Source of the DNA: Devosia sp. ZB163
Lineage (GTDB): Bacteria; Pseudomonadota; Alphaproteobacteria; Rhizobiales; Devosiaceae
NCBI RefSeq assembly: GCF_028613635.1
Contig: NZ_JAQRMY010000002.1
Location: forward strand, 434,001 to 498,000
Direction of reading: 5' to 3'
DNA length: 64,000 bases
A program made the translations under genes and the position numbers. The number at the start of each line of letters is the position of its first letter. Position 1 is the first letter of the stretch. The notes under the pieces are model-generated. The model ran no database searches, was not told where the DNA came from, and saw nothing but the letters and a program-made list of their open reading frames with translations. Below, piece by piece: positions 1 to 8,734 of the stretch.

Positions 1-305
1 GCAGTGCCGTCATCGCTGAGGGCTCGCTTCCCGCCATCGACGAGCTCGCCGGCTATCTCAACGATTGCCCGGGCGCGATGGTGAATATCGAAGGGCACAC
101 GGATGCGGACGGCGAAGAGGATGCGAACCTCGCGCTCTCCGTGTCGCGCGCCGAAGCCGTTGTTGATGCGCTGATTCTGCGCGGCATCGGTCCGGAGCGG
201 CTTTATGCCATCGGCTATGGCGAGAGCCTGCCGATCGCCAGCAACGAAACGCGCGCCGGCAAGCAAGCCAACCGGCGCATCGCCTTCACGCTTTCCGAAG
301 AGTGA
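1..305 (+). CDS. OmpA-family C-terminal domain protein, 5' end outside window
   Basis: The frame is open from base 3 to the TGA at 303-305, so only about the last 100 residues are present. They carry the OmpA/MotB-like peptidoglycan-binding fold: an IEGHTDADG strand-turn, the helix NLALSVSRAEAVVDAL, then YAIGYGESLPIASN and the closing NRRIAF. In this family the TD and NRR residues hold diaminopimelate of the cell wall, so the product is expected to be a periplasmic or outer-membrane tether. The upstream part, which would show signal peptide or barrel, is missing. A small membrane ORF and a membrane-anchored HhH-like protein follow at short spacing and may be co-transcribed. Confidence 0.85.
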   Translation, partial: SAVIAEGSLPAIDELAGYLNDCPGAMVNIEGHTDADGEEDANLALSVSRAEAVVDALILRGIGPERLYAIGYGESLPIASNETRAGKQANRRIAFTLSEE

Positions 306-315
306 CCGCCTCAAC

Positions 316-429
316 ATGACGCTCGACTCTCTGATCTACCTTATCGAGATCTACTGGCCGTTCGTCCTTGGTGCTGCGGTGGTGGGGTTGGCAACCGGCT
401 GGTGGTCCGCCACCCCGCGGAAGGGGTGA
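316..429 (+). CDS. Small single-pass membrane protein (37 aa)
   Basis: A 37-codon ORF lies between the OmpA-like gene (10 bp upstream) and the next membrane protein (7 bp downstream). The peptide starts MTLDSLIYLIEIYWPF and continues with a hydrophobic stretch (VLGAAVVGLATGWW) ending in a basic tail (PRKG), so one membrane span is likely. I do not recognise a family. Tight spacing and consistent strand suggest a real operon member; its small size leaves doubt. Confidence 0.5.
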   Translation: MTLDSLIYLIEIYWPFVLGAAVVGLATGWWSATPRKG

Positions 430-436
430 ACGCACC

Positions 437-1666
437 ATGTTGAACCCTGCCCACATTCTCGAAACGGCGTTCCTGCTGCTGGTCGCCTTCCTCATCGGCG
501 CCACCGTCGGCAGTCTGGCCCGCCTGGCCGTGCTGCGGATGTCGCGCGCCCCGACCGTGCAACAAGCCACCCCGGTCCCCAAGGCCGAAGTGATCGAGGC
601 GCCCGCGGCCCTCGTCACCGCCCCGGCCATCGAGCCCATGAGCAAGCCGGCTACGCCCGCTGCTCCAGCCGAGGTTCCCGCCCCCGATTTCACCGAGGCG
701 GTGCAGGCCATTGAGGCCGCCCGGCCCGGTGCCCTCACGCCTTTGCCGGAAGTCAGGATGCCGACCCTGGCGCCGCTCCCGACGGTCGAGACGCGCGAGC
801 AGAAACCTGTGATGTCGCCCGCCCGAGTGGCAGGGCAGACGACTTCGGGTCTCCTCGTCGCGTCCCCGAGGCATGAGCCAGCCGGGCGCTCCACAGCGCC
901 GGCCGGTGGACCGAGCGCCGAGGTCATTCCGTTCCCCATCGATCGCACGGCCGAGATGCCTGTCGAAGTTACCGTTACGGCGGATGCCGTCGACGCCGTT
1001 CTCGAGCCGGAGCAGTTCAGCGAGTCTGCTGCAACCACCCCCACCGAAGTGGCAGTCGTGTCCGTTCCCGAGCCATTCGAGAACGCTGAAGCCGAGCCGG
1101 CTGAAGCGCCAGGGGCCGATTCTGCTGTCGCCGTCCAAGCGCTAGTGGCAGAGCCGGAAGCGATCGCCCCACGTGCGCCAGCCCCACAACCTGCCGAGAC
1201 CGTAGCCTCGAAGACAGACGATGAAGGCGCCGCCATGCGGGCTATCGAGGGCAACTGGACCCCGACACGGAACTCCGGCAGCCGGGCCCGCCCCGCCGAG
1301 GCACCGGATGGCGTCGATGCCGAACCCGCGCCCAGTCGCCGCCGAGCCTCCCGTCAGGCGGCCACGGAGATCGATCCAGCTCCGGCCGAGTCGCCGGGCA
1401 AACCCGTCGGTATCGAGGCGCCGCGCCAAGGAATCAGCGACAGCCTGGCCAATGTCATCGGCATCCTGCCCATCATCGAGAAAGCGCTGAACAAGCTCGG
1501 CCTCTACCATTTCGACCAGATTGCGAATCTCACCGACGAGAACGTCGAGTGGATCGAAGCCCACCTCGGCATCGATGGGCGCATCGGCCGCGAGCATTGG
1601 CGCGAGCAGGCCCGCGAACTGGCGCTGATTTCGGAGCCCGGGCGGAAAGTTGCCGCCCAGCCCTAG
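437..1666 (+). CDS. Membrane-anchored protein with C-terminal HhH-like domain
   Basis: About 409 aa from the ATG at 437; a longer in-frame start at 368 would overlap the small upstream ORF. The N-terminus holds one membrane span (ETAFLLLVAFLIGATVGSLARLAV). A long Pro/Ala/Glu-rich, low-complexity middle follows. The last ~65 residues (GILPIIEKALNKLGLYHF, then QIANLTDENVEWIEAHLG, then GRIGREHW) match the helix-hairpin-helix-like domain found at the C-terminus of many alphaproteobacterial NuoE-type and ribosomal-L21-annotated proteins. The family's function is unknown to me. Proximity to an OmpA-like gene suggests an envelope role, which is inference. Confidence 0.7.
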   Translation: MLNPAHILETAFLLLVAFLIGATVGSLARLAVLRMSRAPTVQQATPVPKAEVIEAPAALVTAPAIEPMSKPATPAAPAEVPAPDFTEAVQAIEAARPGALTPLPEVRMPTLAPLPTVETREQKPVMSPARVAGQTTSGLLVASPRHEPAGRSTAPAGGPSAEVIPFPIDRTAEMPVEVTVTADAVDAVLEPEQFSESAATTPTEVAVVSVPEPFENAEAEPAEAPGADSAVAVQALVAEPEAIAPRAPAPQPAETVASKTDDEGAAMRAIEGNWTPTRNSGSRARPAEAPDGVDAEPAPSRRRASRQAATEIDPAPAESPGKPVGIEAPRQGISDSLANVIGILPIIEKALNKLGLYHFDQIANLTDENVEWIEAHLGIDGRIGREHWREQARELALISEPGRKVAAQP

Positions 1667-2644
1667 TCAGGCAGCCTTGGGGCGGCGGCGCAAAAGCTTG
1701 CGCACGAACCCAGCAATCGGTTCGACGTCCTCGGGCGTGTTGAGCAGGGCAGGGGAGCCCTGTCCTTCGATCACATAGCCTTCGGCATCGCGCCGGCGCC
1801 GCAGCATTTCCTCGAACGTCTCGCGCCGCAGTTGCTCAGTCAGCTGGGTCCGCATCAGCAGCAGCGGTGCGTTGCCCAGTGCGTCGTAGAGTGGCCATTG
1901 CGGCACGAGGATATCGTCGTGCTCGAAAGCCTCCAGCTTCTTGATCAGGTGCGGGTCGAACAGCGTGTGCACCCGGTTGCGCTTGTCAAGATAGTGCGTT
2001 CGCGCTGCGATCACGTCGAGCAGCCCTTCGGTGGCCGCCGGATAGTCCGGCGCCAGCATGCGCCGGAACATCGCGCGGAACCCGGCCTCCGACCGGCTGC
2101 CGTCGAGGTCCTTGAGATTGTTCCGAAGCCGCACGAGTCCGCGCGGGTCCGATACCGGGCCGGCATCGAGCAGCACGGCTGCATGCACGAGCCGCGGGTG
2201 CTCGGCGGCAAGTGCCATGACCACCTGACCGCCATAGCCCTGGCCGACGAAAATGCCCCCGTCCAGCGCCAGTGCGGCGAGGACCTGCACAACGTCCCGG
2301 GCGTCGATCGTGGAGAGATAGCGCGCCTTGTCGCTCCGGTCCGACGAGCGGCCACGACCCTTGAGGTCGATCAGAATGATCGGCCAGTCGTCACCGAACA
2401 CGCGGTGGAAGTTGTTGGCGAAGTCGGAGAAGTCCGCCATGTTGCGCTGGTAGCCGGCGAGGCAGACCAGCGGCACCCGCCCCATAGCGAGGCGGCCGGC
2501 CACATGCACCGCCATCTGCTCGTTGGCGGCCCCAACGGCAAGGCGCTGCACCGGCAGGTTCTGAAAGCTCCGATAGCCGTCCGGCACTGTGCGCTGGCGC
2601 GAGAACATGGCTCGACGGATAGCAGGCGCCGCGAGCCACGCCAA
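1667..2644 (-). CDS. Alpha/beta-hydrolase-fold protein lacking catalytic Ser and His
   Basis: 325 aa. The fold is recognisable from the oxyanion region (PLVCLAGYQRNMADF), the strand PIILIDLKGRGRSS, and the nucleophile elbow. That elbow reads VGQGYGGQ where active members have G-x-S-x-G: the serine codon is GGC (Gly). Near the C-terminus, where the catalytic histidine normally sits in a GxGH motif, the protein has EGQGSPALLNTPEDV with no His. The gene is otherwise intact, so it looks like a maintained pseudoenzyme rather than a decaying gene. It follows the lytic transglycosylase gene on the same strand with a gap of 3 bp, so co-transcription is likely. Confidence 0.8.
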   Translation of the reverse strand: MAWLAAPAIRRAMFSRQRTVPDGYRSFQNLPVQRLAVGAANEQMAVHVAGRLAMGRVPLVCLAGYQRNMADFSDFANNFHRVFGDDWPIILIDLKGRGRSSDRSDKARYLSTIDARDVVQVLAALALDGGIFVGQGYGGQVVMALAAEHPRLVHAAVLLDAGPVSDPRGLVRLRNNLKDLDGSRSEAGFRAMFRRMLAPDYPAATEGLLDVIAARTHYLDKRNRVHTLFDPHLIKKLEAFEHDDILVPQWPLYDALGNAPLLLMRTQLTEQLRRETFEEMLRRRRDAEGYVIEGQGSPALLNTPEDVEPIAGFVRKLLRRRPKAA

Positions 2645-2647
2645 TCG

Positions 2648-4708
2648 TCAGCTCGGGATCTTCCTCAGCGCTTCGTCGATGCTGAGGTCGTTGTTGCCCA
2701 GTCGCGCCCGGTAGACGAGGTAGTTGCCGAGCACGCGCTTCACATAGGTGCGCGTCTCCTGCACCGGAATCAGCTCGACCCACACCACGGGATCTATCGT
2801 ATCCGAGCGCGGGTCGCCGAACAGCTTGATCCACTTGTTGGCGTTGCCGCCACCGGCGTTGTAGGCCGCGGCCGCAAGTAACAGCGAACCGTCATACCGT
2901 TCGAGCTGGGCCTTGAGGTAGGTCGAGCCGAGCAGCGTGTTGTATTCCGCATCGCTGGTCAGCCGGCTCTTGGAGTAGTCGACGCCCAGCTTGCCGGCCG
3001 TCTCTTTTGCCGTCGCCGGCATCAGCTGCATCAGCCCGCGCGCTCCGGCCGACGACACGGCGTCGACCTGAAACCGGCTCTCCTGACGGGTGATGGCGTA
3101 GATCGCCGCGTGATCCATCGCCGCCAGCTTCTTTACCGGCAGCCCGTCCTTGGGGAAGTTGAACAGGTCGAGCGGCACGCCACGGCGCTCGGCCGTGTCG
3201 GCGATAGAAATGGCGAGGTTGTGCGATCCGAGCGACTGGGCCAGCCGTGCTGCGAGCAGCAGTTCGCCGCCCTCGGTGAAGTTGGTGGCAAAGCTGCGGA
3301 GCAAGGGGGCGGCCATGTCCTTCTGCCCGTTGTCGGCAAGCAGCCGTACGGCACGCACGAGATCGTTGCTCTCGAAGCTGGCTTCCATCGTCTTCCACTC
3401 GGGCAGGCCGCGCAACTCCACGCCCTTCTGCCCCAAAGCGGAGCGGGCGAGCTGCCCGTAATAAACGGTGCCGAACTTGGCCGCTTCGGTCCACGCGGAG
3501 CGGGCGCCCGCTTCGTCGCCCAGCGCCATGCGGGACCGGCCGAGCCAGTAGTTGGCCTGCGTCACCGAGTCGGGCAGCGTCGAGTGCTTGGTCATTTCTT
3601 CGAAGTGCGGCGCCGCCGCCTTCGCGTCGCGCAGGAAGTTGAGCGCGATCCAGCCGGCGTGGAAGTGCGCCTCCACCATCCGGCCCTCGGGGCCGACATA
3701 GCGATCGGAGGCTTCGTAGGCACGGCGGACCTCGCCCAGGGCGAGGAGCTGCCGTGTGAGAGCGCGGCGCTCGTACCACCACTCGGCGGCGTCCGGCACC
3801 TCGCCTTTGGCCTTGTTGAGCCAGGTGATCGCCTGGTCCCACAGCTCGAACTGCCGCGCACGCTGGGCCCGGCTGAACTGGAATACCGGGTTCGACTGCA
3901 TCGACGGGTCGACGTTGTCGAGCAGCTTCTTGGCGTCCTTGGCGTTGCGCGACACGGCATTGCGCGCTGTCGCCAGCGATTTCTGCGCCGGCGTCATGTA
4001 CTTCATCAGCCGTTCAACGCCGGTCGCGCGGTCATGCATCATCAGGTGCATTGCGCGCGTCCAGTGGGCGTCGCGGTCGAGCAAGCTGCCGAGCTTGTCC
4101 AGCACCAGCGCTTCGGTACCCTTGTCGAGGAAGTTCTCTGTCCAGAGCGAGCGGGCGATCCGCGCGGCGCGATCATTCTGCCCATCGGCGACATAGGCCT
4201 CGGCCAGCGCGATCTGCGCGCTCACCGTATTGGGCATCGCCCCGCCCAGCGTCTTGATGATGGTCTCGGTGCTCGCGTCTTCCTTGATCAGCGCCTGTTC
4301 GAGGCGTGTCTTGAACACCGCGTCGGTGGCGAAGTCGGGTGCGTCGGCCATGAAGCGCTGCACTGAGGCCGAGGGGACCCCGCCATTGCCGTAGTAGATT
4401 GCCGCCCACTGGATGGCGCGACGTTCGACACCGTCGGATAGACCCCGTGCCGCCTCGTAGGCGCCGGCCTGGTCGCCGTCGTCGAGCAGCGCAATTGCCT
4501 TCTTGAAGCCGGCCGAAGCGCCCGGAACGGGAATCGCGACGCTACCCTTGGCAATCGCCCCCGTGCTGATCGGGTCGATGGCTGCGACAGGCGTTTCGGC
4601 AGGCTGATCATTGGCGCGCAACAGCACCATGGGCAGTGGCACGGCCACAGCCACACTAACGGCGAGAAAGCCCGCGATCAGGCCTTTCCGGCCTCGCGCA
4701 ACAACCAT
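2648..4708 (-). CDS. slt: Soluble lytic murein transglycosylase (Slt type)
   Basis: 686 aa, starting with a signal/anchor sequence (GLIAGFLAVSVAVAVPLP). Residues ~60-500 are an all-alpha superhelical region typical of Slt70-like enzymes. The C-terminal ~150 residues are the lysozyme-like catalytic domain: AITRQESRFQ with the catalytic Glu near residue 543, GARGLMQLMPATAKE, and AYNAGGGNANKW. Such enzymes cleave the MurNAc-GlcNAc bond and leave 1,6-anhydromuropeptides, acting in the periplasm. The hydrolase-fold gene follows directly. An exported GH3 enzyme at 14.9 kb could act on related products. Confidence 0.92.
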   Translation of the reverse strand: MVVARGRKGLIAGFLAVSVAVAVPLPMVLLRANDQPAETPVAAIDPISTGAIAKGSVAIPVPGASAGFKKAIALLDDGDQAGAYEAARGLSDGVERRAIQWAAIYYGNGGVPSASVQRFMADAPDFATDAVFKTRLEQALIKEDASTETIIKTLGGAMPNTVSAQIALAEAYVADGQNDRAARIARSLWTENFLDKGTEALVLDKLGSLLDRDAHWTRAMHLMMHDRATGVERLMKYMTPAQKSLATARNAVSRNAKDAKKLLDNVDPSMQSNPVFQFSRAQRARQFELWDQAITWLNKAKGEVPDAAEWWYERRALTRQLLALGEVRRAYEASDRYVGPEGRMVEAHFHAGWIALNFLRDAKAAAPHFEEMTKHSTLPDSVTQANYWLGRSRMALGDEAGARSAWTEAAKFGTVYYGQLARSALGQKGVELRGLPEWKTMEASFESNDLVRAVRLLADNGQKDMAAPLLRSFATNFTEGGELLLAARLAQSLGSHNLAISIADTAERRGVPLDLFNFPKDGLPVKKLAAMDHAAIYAITRQESRFQVDAVSSAGARGLMQLMPATAKETAGKLGVDYSKSRLTSDAEYNTLLGSTYLKAQLERYDGSLLLAAAAYNAGGGNANKWIKLFGDPRSDTIDPVVWVELIPVQETRTYVKRVLGNYLVYRARLGNNDLSIDEALRKIPS

Positions 4709-4996
4709 GGTAACCGTCCTGTTGGTCCTCGGTACAAATCCAACAAGGTGCCCCCACCCTTGCAGCCGGTCCAGAATCTCACGGCGCCCGTGAACGTTTG
4801 GTTAGCTGCTCGGTCCTTGTGGGTGTGCGACGCGCCCTGACGCGACTGCTTGCTTGTCGTGCCGCACGAGAGAAACTATGGTGCGCGACTGTGGCCCAGG
4901 GATGATCCGGATGTGGCCATAATCTGGCCGCACGGCCCACCAACAAGTCCGCGGCCGCCATGGGCGGCGCGACGATCCAAGAGGAATTCCCGACAA

Positions 4997-5878
4997 ATGC
5001 TCCGAGGCTCTCTAACAGCGCTCATCACTCCGTTCGCGAACGGGGCGCTGGATGAGAAAGCTTTCAGCCACTTTGTCGACTGGCAGATCAACGAGGGCTC
5101 GCACGGCCTCGTCCCCGTGGGCACGACTGGCGAAAGCCCCACCGTGACCCATGACGAGCACCGTCGGCTTATCGAGATCTGTGTCGAAGTGACGGCCAAG
5201 CGGGTACCCGTCGTCGCTGGTGCCGGCTCGAACTCCACGGCCGAGGCCGTGGCGCTCGCCCGCTATGCCGAAGATGTCGGTGCGGACGCCGTGTTGTCGG
5301 TCGTGCCGTACTACAACAAGCCGACCCAGGAGGGGATGTTCCAGCACTTCTCCGCCGTGGCCTCGGCCACGTCGCTGCCGATCATCCTCTACTCCGTGCC
5401 CGGCCGCACGGTGGTCGATCTCACCGTCGACACCATTGCGCGCCTGCGCGATGCCCATTCCAACATCGTCGGCGTCAAGGACGCGACGGCGAACATGGAG
5501 CGGGCCAGCGCCCAGCGTGCCAGGCTCGGTGTCGATTTCGTACTGCTCTCGGGCGAGGACGTGACTGCGCTTGGCTTCAACGCCCATGGCGGGCACGGCT
5601 GCATCTCGGTGACCTCGAACGTCGCGCCTCGAATGTGTGCCTTGTTCCAGAATGCCTGCCAGCAGGGCAACTACGCCGAGGCCCTTGCTCTCCAGGACAA
5701 GCTCTTCCCCCTGCACAAGGCCCTGTTCCTCGAGAACAATCCCGGTGGTGTCAAATACGCCGCCGCCCGTCTCGGCCTCTGCCGCAACGAGTTCCGCCTC
5801 CCTGTCGTGCCGATCAGCAAGGCCAACGAGCAGGCGATCGACGCGGCCTTGCAGCACGCGGGCCTGCTGCCCAACTAG
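4997..5878 (+). CDS. dapA: 4-hydroxy-tetrahydrodipicolinate synthase
   Basis: 293 aa, the normal DapA length, using the ATG at 4997 because [13 protein letters not shown] is the conserved N-terminus; longer in-frame starts add unrelated residues. It condenses pyruvate with aspartate semialdehyde in lysine/diaminopimelate synthesis in the cytoplasm. Visible motifs are GTTGES (pyruvate carboxylate binding), VVPYYNKP (catalytic Tyr) and GVKDAT, whose Lys161 forms the Schiff base. smpB starts 5 bp after the stop, an arrangement common in Alphaproteobacteria. Confidence 0.97.
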   Translation: MLRGSLTALITPFANGALDEKAFSHFVDWQINEGSHGLVPVGTTGESPTVTHDEHRRLIEICVEVTAKRVPVVAGAGSNSTAEAVALARYAEDVGADAVLSVVPYYNKPTQEGMFQHFSAVASATSLPIILYSVPGRTVVDLTVDTIARLRDAHSNIVGVKDATANMERASAQRARLGVDFVLLSGEDVTALGFNAHGGHGCISVTSNVAPRMCALFQNACQQGNYAEALALQDKLFPLHKALFLENNPGGVKYAAARLGLCRNEFRLPVVPISKANEQAIDAALQHAGLLPN

Positions 5879-5883
5879 CACCC

Positions 5884-6366
5884 ATGGCCAAAGCTCCCGG
5901 AAAACCCGCGACCATCTCGACGGGGCCCGTCGCGGAAAACCGCCGGGCTCGCTACGACTACGAGATCCTTGATACCCTCGAAGCCGGCATCGTGCTGACC
6001 GGCTCCGAGGTCAAGTCGCTACGCCAGGGCAAAGCCCAGATCACCGAGAGCTATGCCTCGCCCGAGCGCGGCGAGCTCTGGCTCATCAACGCGCACATCC
6101 CCGAGTTCCTGCAGGCCAACCGCTTCAACCACGAGGAAAAGCGCCCGCGTAAGCTGCTGGTGAACAGGAAGCAGCTGGCGAAACTCAGCCAGGACGTCGA
6201 ACGCGCCGGCAACACCATCGTGCCGCTCAAGCTCTATTTCAACGAGCAGGGCAGGGCGAAGCTCCTCATCGGCGTCGGCAAGGGCAAGAAGAGCTTCGAC
6301 AAGCGCGAAACCGAAAAGAATCGCGACTGGAACCGCGAAAAGTCCCGCCTGCTCAAACACGGCTGA
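5884..6366 (+). CDS. smpB: SsrA-binding protein SmpB
   Basis: 160 aa from the ATG at 5884, 5 bp after dapA. SmpB binds tmRNA and delivers it to stalled ribosomes in trans-translation. Family landmarks are all present: [11 protein letters not shown] at the N-terminus, TGSEVKSLR, the [19 protein letters not shown] segment, and the C-terminal [21 protein letters not shown] tail that enters the mRNA channel. No tmRNA gene is visible nearby. Confidence 0.97.
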   Translation: MAKAPGKPATISTGPVAENRRARYDYEILDTLEAGIVLTGSEVKSLRQGKAQITESYASPERGELWLINAHIPEFLQANRFNHEEKRPRKLLVNRKQLAKLSQDVERAGNTIVPLKLYFNEQGRAKLLIGVGKGKKSFDKRETEKNRDWNREKSRLLKHG

Positions 6367-6466
6367 GCTGCCAGGCTGACGCCCATCCCGGCTGTCTTCA
6401 CGGCAAGGGCTGGGAAACCCACGCAGAGCCCCCGTAGTCGCCATTTGCTCGAGAAAAGCCGCCACC

Positions 6467-7324
6467 CTACGTCAGGTCCGGCGTTCGCTCCCCTGCGCCC
6501 TGCATATGCGGGTCTGCAGCCAGCTCCACCTGCGCCGTCTCACCCTCCGCCGCCAGCAGCTTGTTGATCGCGAGCTTGGACTTCTCTGTCATGTCCCGCA
6601 GCGCCGGCAGGTACTCCGGCGTCGGCACCCACGCCCGTAGCTGCATCACGATCTTGTCGCCGGTGAAGCTCTCCACATGCACTGACGGCGGCGGGTCGAC
6701 ATGCACGCGCTTGTCGGTCGTCGCGATCTTCAGCATCGTTCGCCGCACCGCCGAGACATTGGCCGTATCGGGCACAGTGATGTTCACATCGATTCGCCGT
6801 CGGGGTTCGCGGCTGTGATTGGTGATGGCGCTGTTCCACAGCTTCTGGTTCGGCGTGAAGATGTAGAGGCCGCTGGTCGAGCGCAGCCGCGTCCCGAAAA
6901 GCCCGATCTCCACTACGACCCCGGCCACGCTGTCGGCCACGATGTACTCGCCGATGGCGATGGGCCTGAGCCAGATCAGCATGATTCCCGCCGCGATGTT
7001 GGCGAGCGTGTTCTGCAGCGCCAGCGCGATGGCGAGGCCGGCCGCGCCGATAACCGCATAGATCGAGGTGCTCGAGACACCCACGAAGCTCAGCGCCGTC
7101 ACGATGGCGAAGATCATGACGCCGTAGCGCGTCACCTGCGCCAGCAGCGGCGCGAAATTCTTGTCCACCCCGTAGGCGCGCGGCAGCAGATCGCGCACGA
7201 GCCGCGACAGAACTCGGGACAGGTACCAGCCGAACACCAGCGTTCCGAGCGCCAGCAGGATCGGGATGGAATTGTCAGTCAGCCAGCGCCAAGGCAGGGA
7301 TACGAGTTCGTGGGGTTCGTTCAT
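6467..7324 (-). CDS. MscS-family mechanosensitive channel
   Basis: 285 aa, close to the length of E. coli MscS. An N-terminal span (SIPILLALGTLVFGWYLSRVL) is followed by further hydrophobic helices and the Gly/Ala-rich pore helix (GAAGLAIALALQNTLANIAAGIML), then the cytoplasmic beta domain (GEYIVADSVAGVVVEIGLFGTRLRS) and an alpha/beta cage. It should release small solutes when membrane tension rises on hypo-osmotic shock. It is convergent with smpB and its start faces tRNA-Lys. Confidence 0.93.
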   Translation of the reverse strand: MNEPHELVSLPWRWLTDNSIPILLALGTLVFGWYLSRVLSRLVRDLLPRAYGVDKNFAPLLAQVTRYGVMIFAIVTALSFVGVSSTSIYAVIGAAGLAIALALQNTLANIAAGIMLIWLRPIAIGEYIVADSVAGVVVEIGLFGTRLRSTSGLYIFTPNQKLWNSAITNHSREPRRRIDVNITVPDTANVSAVRRTMLKIATTDKRVHVDPPPSVHVESFTGDKIVMQLRAWVPTPEYLPALRDMTEKSKLAINKLLAAEGETAQVELAADPHMQGAGERTPDLT

Positions 7325-7448
7325 GGTTGGTCGATCGAGGGAACGCTCGCTGGTAGCTTAGCAATCTGGCAAAAGCAGGAAAGTCAAAGAACCTCCGAAA
7401 GGGTGCTTGCCAAGCCGGACTCACCCTGATAGTCACCCCCTCGGCCCA

Positions 7449-7521
<73 letters not shown>

Positions 7522-7524
<3 letters not shown>

Positions 7525-7546
7525 ACCTCCCCTAGGGGAAGGTTGG
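7522..7546 (+). terminator. Hairpin directly after tRNA-Lys
   Basis: CCAACCTCCCC pairs with GGGGAAGGTTGG with one bulged A and a TA turn. It overlaps the CCA end of the tRNA and has only a weak T stretch (TGTT), so it may be a terminator or a processing structure. Confidence 0.4.
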
Positions 7547-7721
7547 TGTTCCGGTCCCCCAGGTCAGAGTAGGCCTGACAAGGCGGTAATAGATCCGCCC
7601 AGCCAGATTTCAGTTCGCCATCGGCAGCAGTTCGGCAGCACCTTGCTGTCACGCAGCAGTTCGCGCTCCAGCGAGTGGCGTTTCCATGAGAATTGGCAGC
7701 CCTACACCTCAGCGGTGCGTG

Positions 7722-7976
7722 TCATCGCCGAGTGATCGCAATACTGAACGGGGATGCGGTGTCCGTGGTCAACGGCTTGACGGCGCTGCTGGGCGTCAGG
7801 TCAACCTCGTCGACGACCCGCTCGGTCTTCTCGTTGAGCGATTTGACTCGATAGAGGACGGGGCCACCCTCGTAGGGGAGGCGGAGCACGACCTCACACG
7901 GTCCTGCCGGTCGGTTGCTCACGCCCGGCAAGGCGCGCATCTCCAATATCTGGCCGACCTGGTAACGATGTTTCAT
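7722..7976 (-). CDS. Conserved small hypothetical protein (84 aa)
   Basis: Starts at the ATG at 7976 (MKHRYQVGQILEMRAL), preceded by AGGACAG. An upstream in-frame start at 7994 falls in the T tract of a terminator and is unlikely. The sequence shape (KHRYQVGQ, then CEVVLRLPYEGGPVLYRVKSLNEKTERVVDEVDL) resembles short rhizobial proteins of unknown function with a YRVK...ERVV.E signature, probably a small beta-barrel. No catalytic motif is visible. It lies downstream of the cold-shock gene on the same strand. Confidence 0.65.
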   Translation of the reverse strand: MKHRYQVGQILEMRALPGVSNRPAGPCEVVLRLPYEGGPVLYRVKSLNEKTERVVDEVDLTPSSAVKPLTTDTASPFSIAITRR

Positions 7977-7985
7977 GACTGTCCT

Positions 7986-8019
7986 GAAAAACAAAGGGCC
8001 GCCGACCGGAGCGATCGGC
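7986..8019 (-). terminator. Rho-independent terminator of the cold-shock gene
   Basis: On the minus strand GCCGATCG and CGGTCGGC form an 8-bp stem (one U-G pair) with a CTC loop, followed after GGCCC by TTTGTTTTT. It lies 71 bp after the csp stop and just before the small hypothetical ORF at 7976, which therefore may depend on read-through or its own start site. Confidence 0.6.
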
Positions 8020-8089
8020 GACCCGATAACAAGGGGCTGGGAGCCAACCAGGTGGCACCCGAGTGCAGTACCCAGACGTCCCGGGACGC

Positions 8090-8296
8090 TTAGAGCAGCG
8101 ACAGATTCGTCGCGGAAACCTTGCCGTCCCGACCCTTTTCGAGGTCGTACGACACCTTCTGGCCTTCGCTGAGCGAAGAGATGCCGGCGCGCTCCAGCGC
8201 GGTCACGTGGACGAATGCGTCCTTGCTACCATCGTCGGGCTGAATGAAGCCGAAACCCTTGGTGGTATTGAAGAATTTGACGGTGCCTTGGATCAT
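8090..8296 (-). CDS. cspA: Cold-shock protein, CspA family
   Basis: 68 aa from the ATG at 8296, preceded by the Shine-Dalgarno AGGAAGGG; a longer in-frame start at 8338 gives an unrelated N-terminus. The single cold-shock (OB-fold) domain covers the protein: GTVKFFNTTKGFGFIQPDD with RNP1 (KGFGFI) and AFVHVTAL with RNP2. It binds single-stranded RNA/DNA and acts as an RNA chaperone. The 5' untranslated region contains a perfect CAGCCA-ACA-TGGCTG hairpin at 8352-8366. Whether it is cold induced cannot be read from the sequence. Confidence 0.95.
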   Translation of the reverse strand: MIQGTVKFFNTTKGFGFIQPDDGSKDAFVHVTALERAGISSLSEGQKVSYDLEKGRDGKVSATNLSLL

Positions 8297-8734
8297 TTGA
8301 GGCCCTTCCTGATATATGTGGCACATGCAGATGCACAATGCCCGTTCCAGACAGCCAACATGGCTGCCCAGCCTAAACGTTCACAATATCAAGAATAACC
8401 TGAGGGACCTTAAGCCGCCTCTGTATCGCGTGATGTCAGCGAGCGCGAAAAGAGCATGCGCCTAAATAGCGCCAATAGCAAGGCGCGATCGAAGCTTGCC
8501 CAACCTCCCCCACTATCGCCCAAAAATCTTCCTTGGCAATGGAATATTTCTGGGCCGGTTGCCCTGTTGGCGTGTCAGGTCAGTGGTCGCAGGCCGATGT
8601 ACTCCATGATCAGCACCTGAGCGACCATCACAAATCGCCCGCCGATGGTGGATTTGTCCGCAGTGCGGCCTTCACAACCGGGCGCCAGCCCTCTAAATAG
8701 CCGCGATCGCCTTTCCACCTGGAGTATCTGACGA
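8297..8734. other. Gene-free stretch between cspA and the TerC gene
   Basis: About 440 bp without a convincing ORF on either strand. It holds the presumed csp leader and the hairpin at 8352-8366 (CAGCCA/TGGCTG), and on the right the leader of the TerC-family gene. I see no RNA gene, repeat or mobile-element end. Confidence 0.6.
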
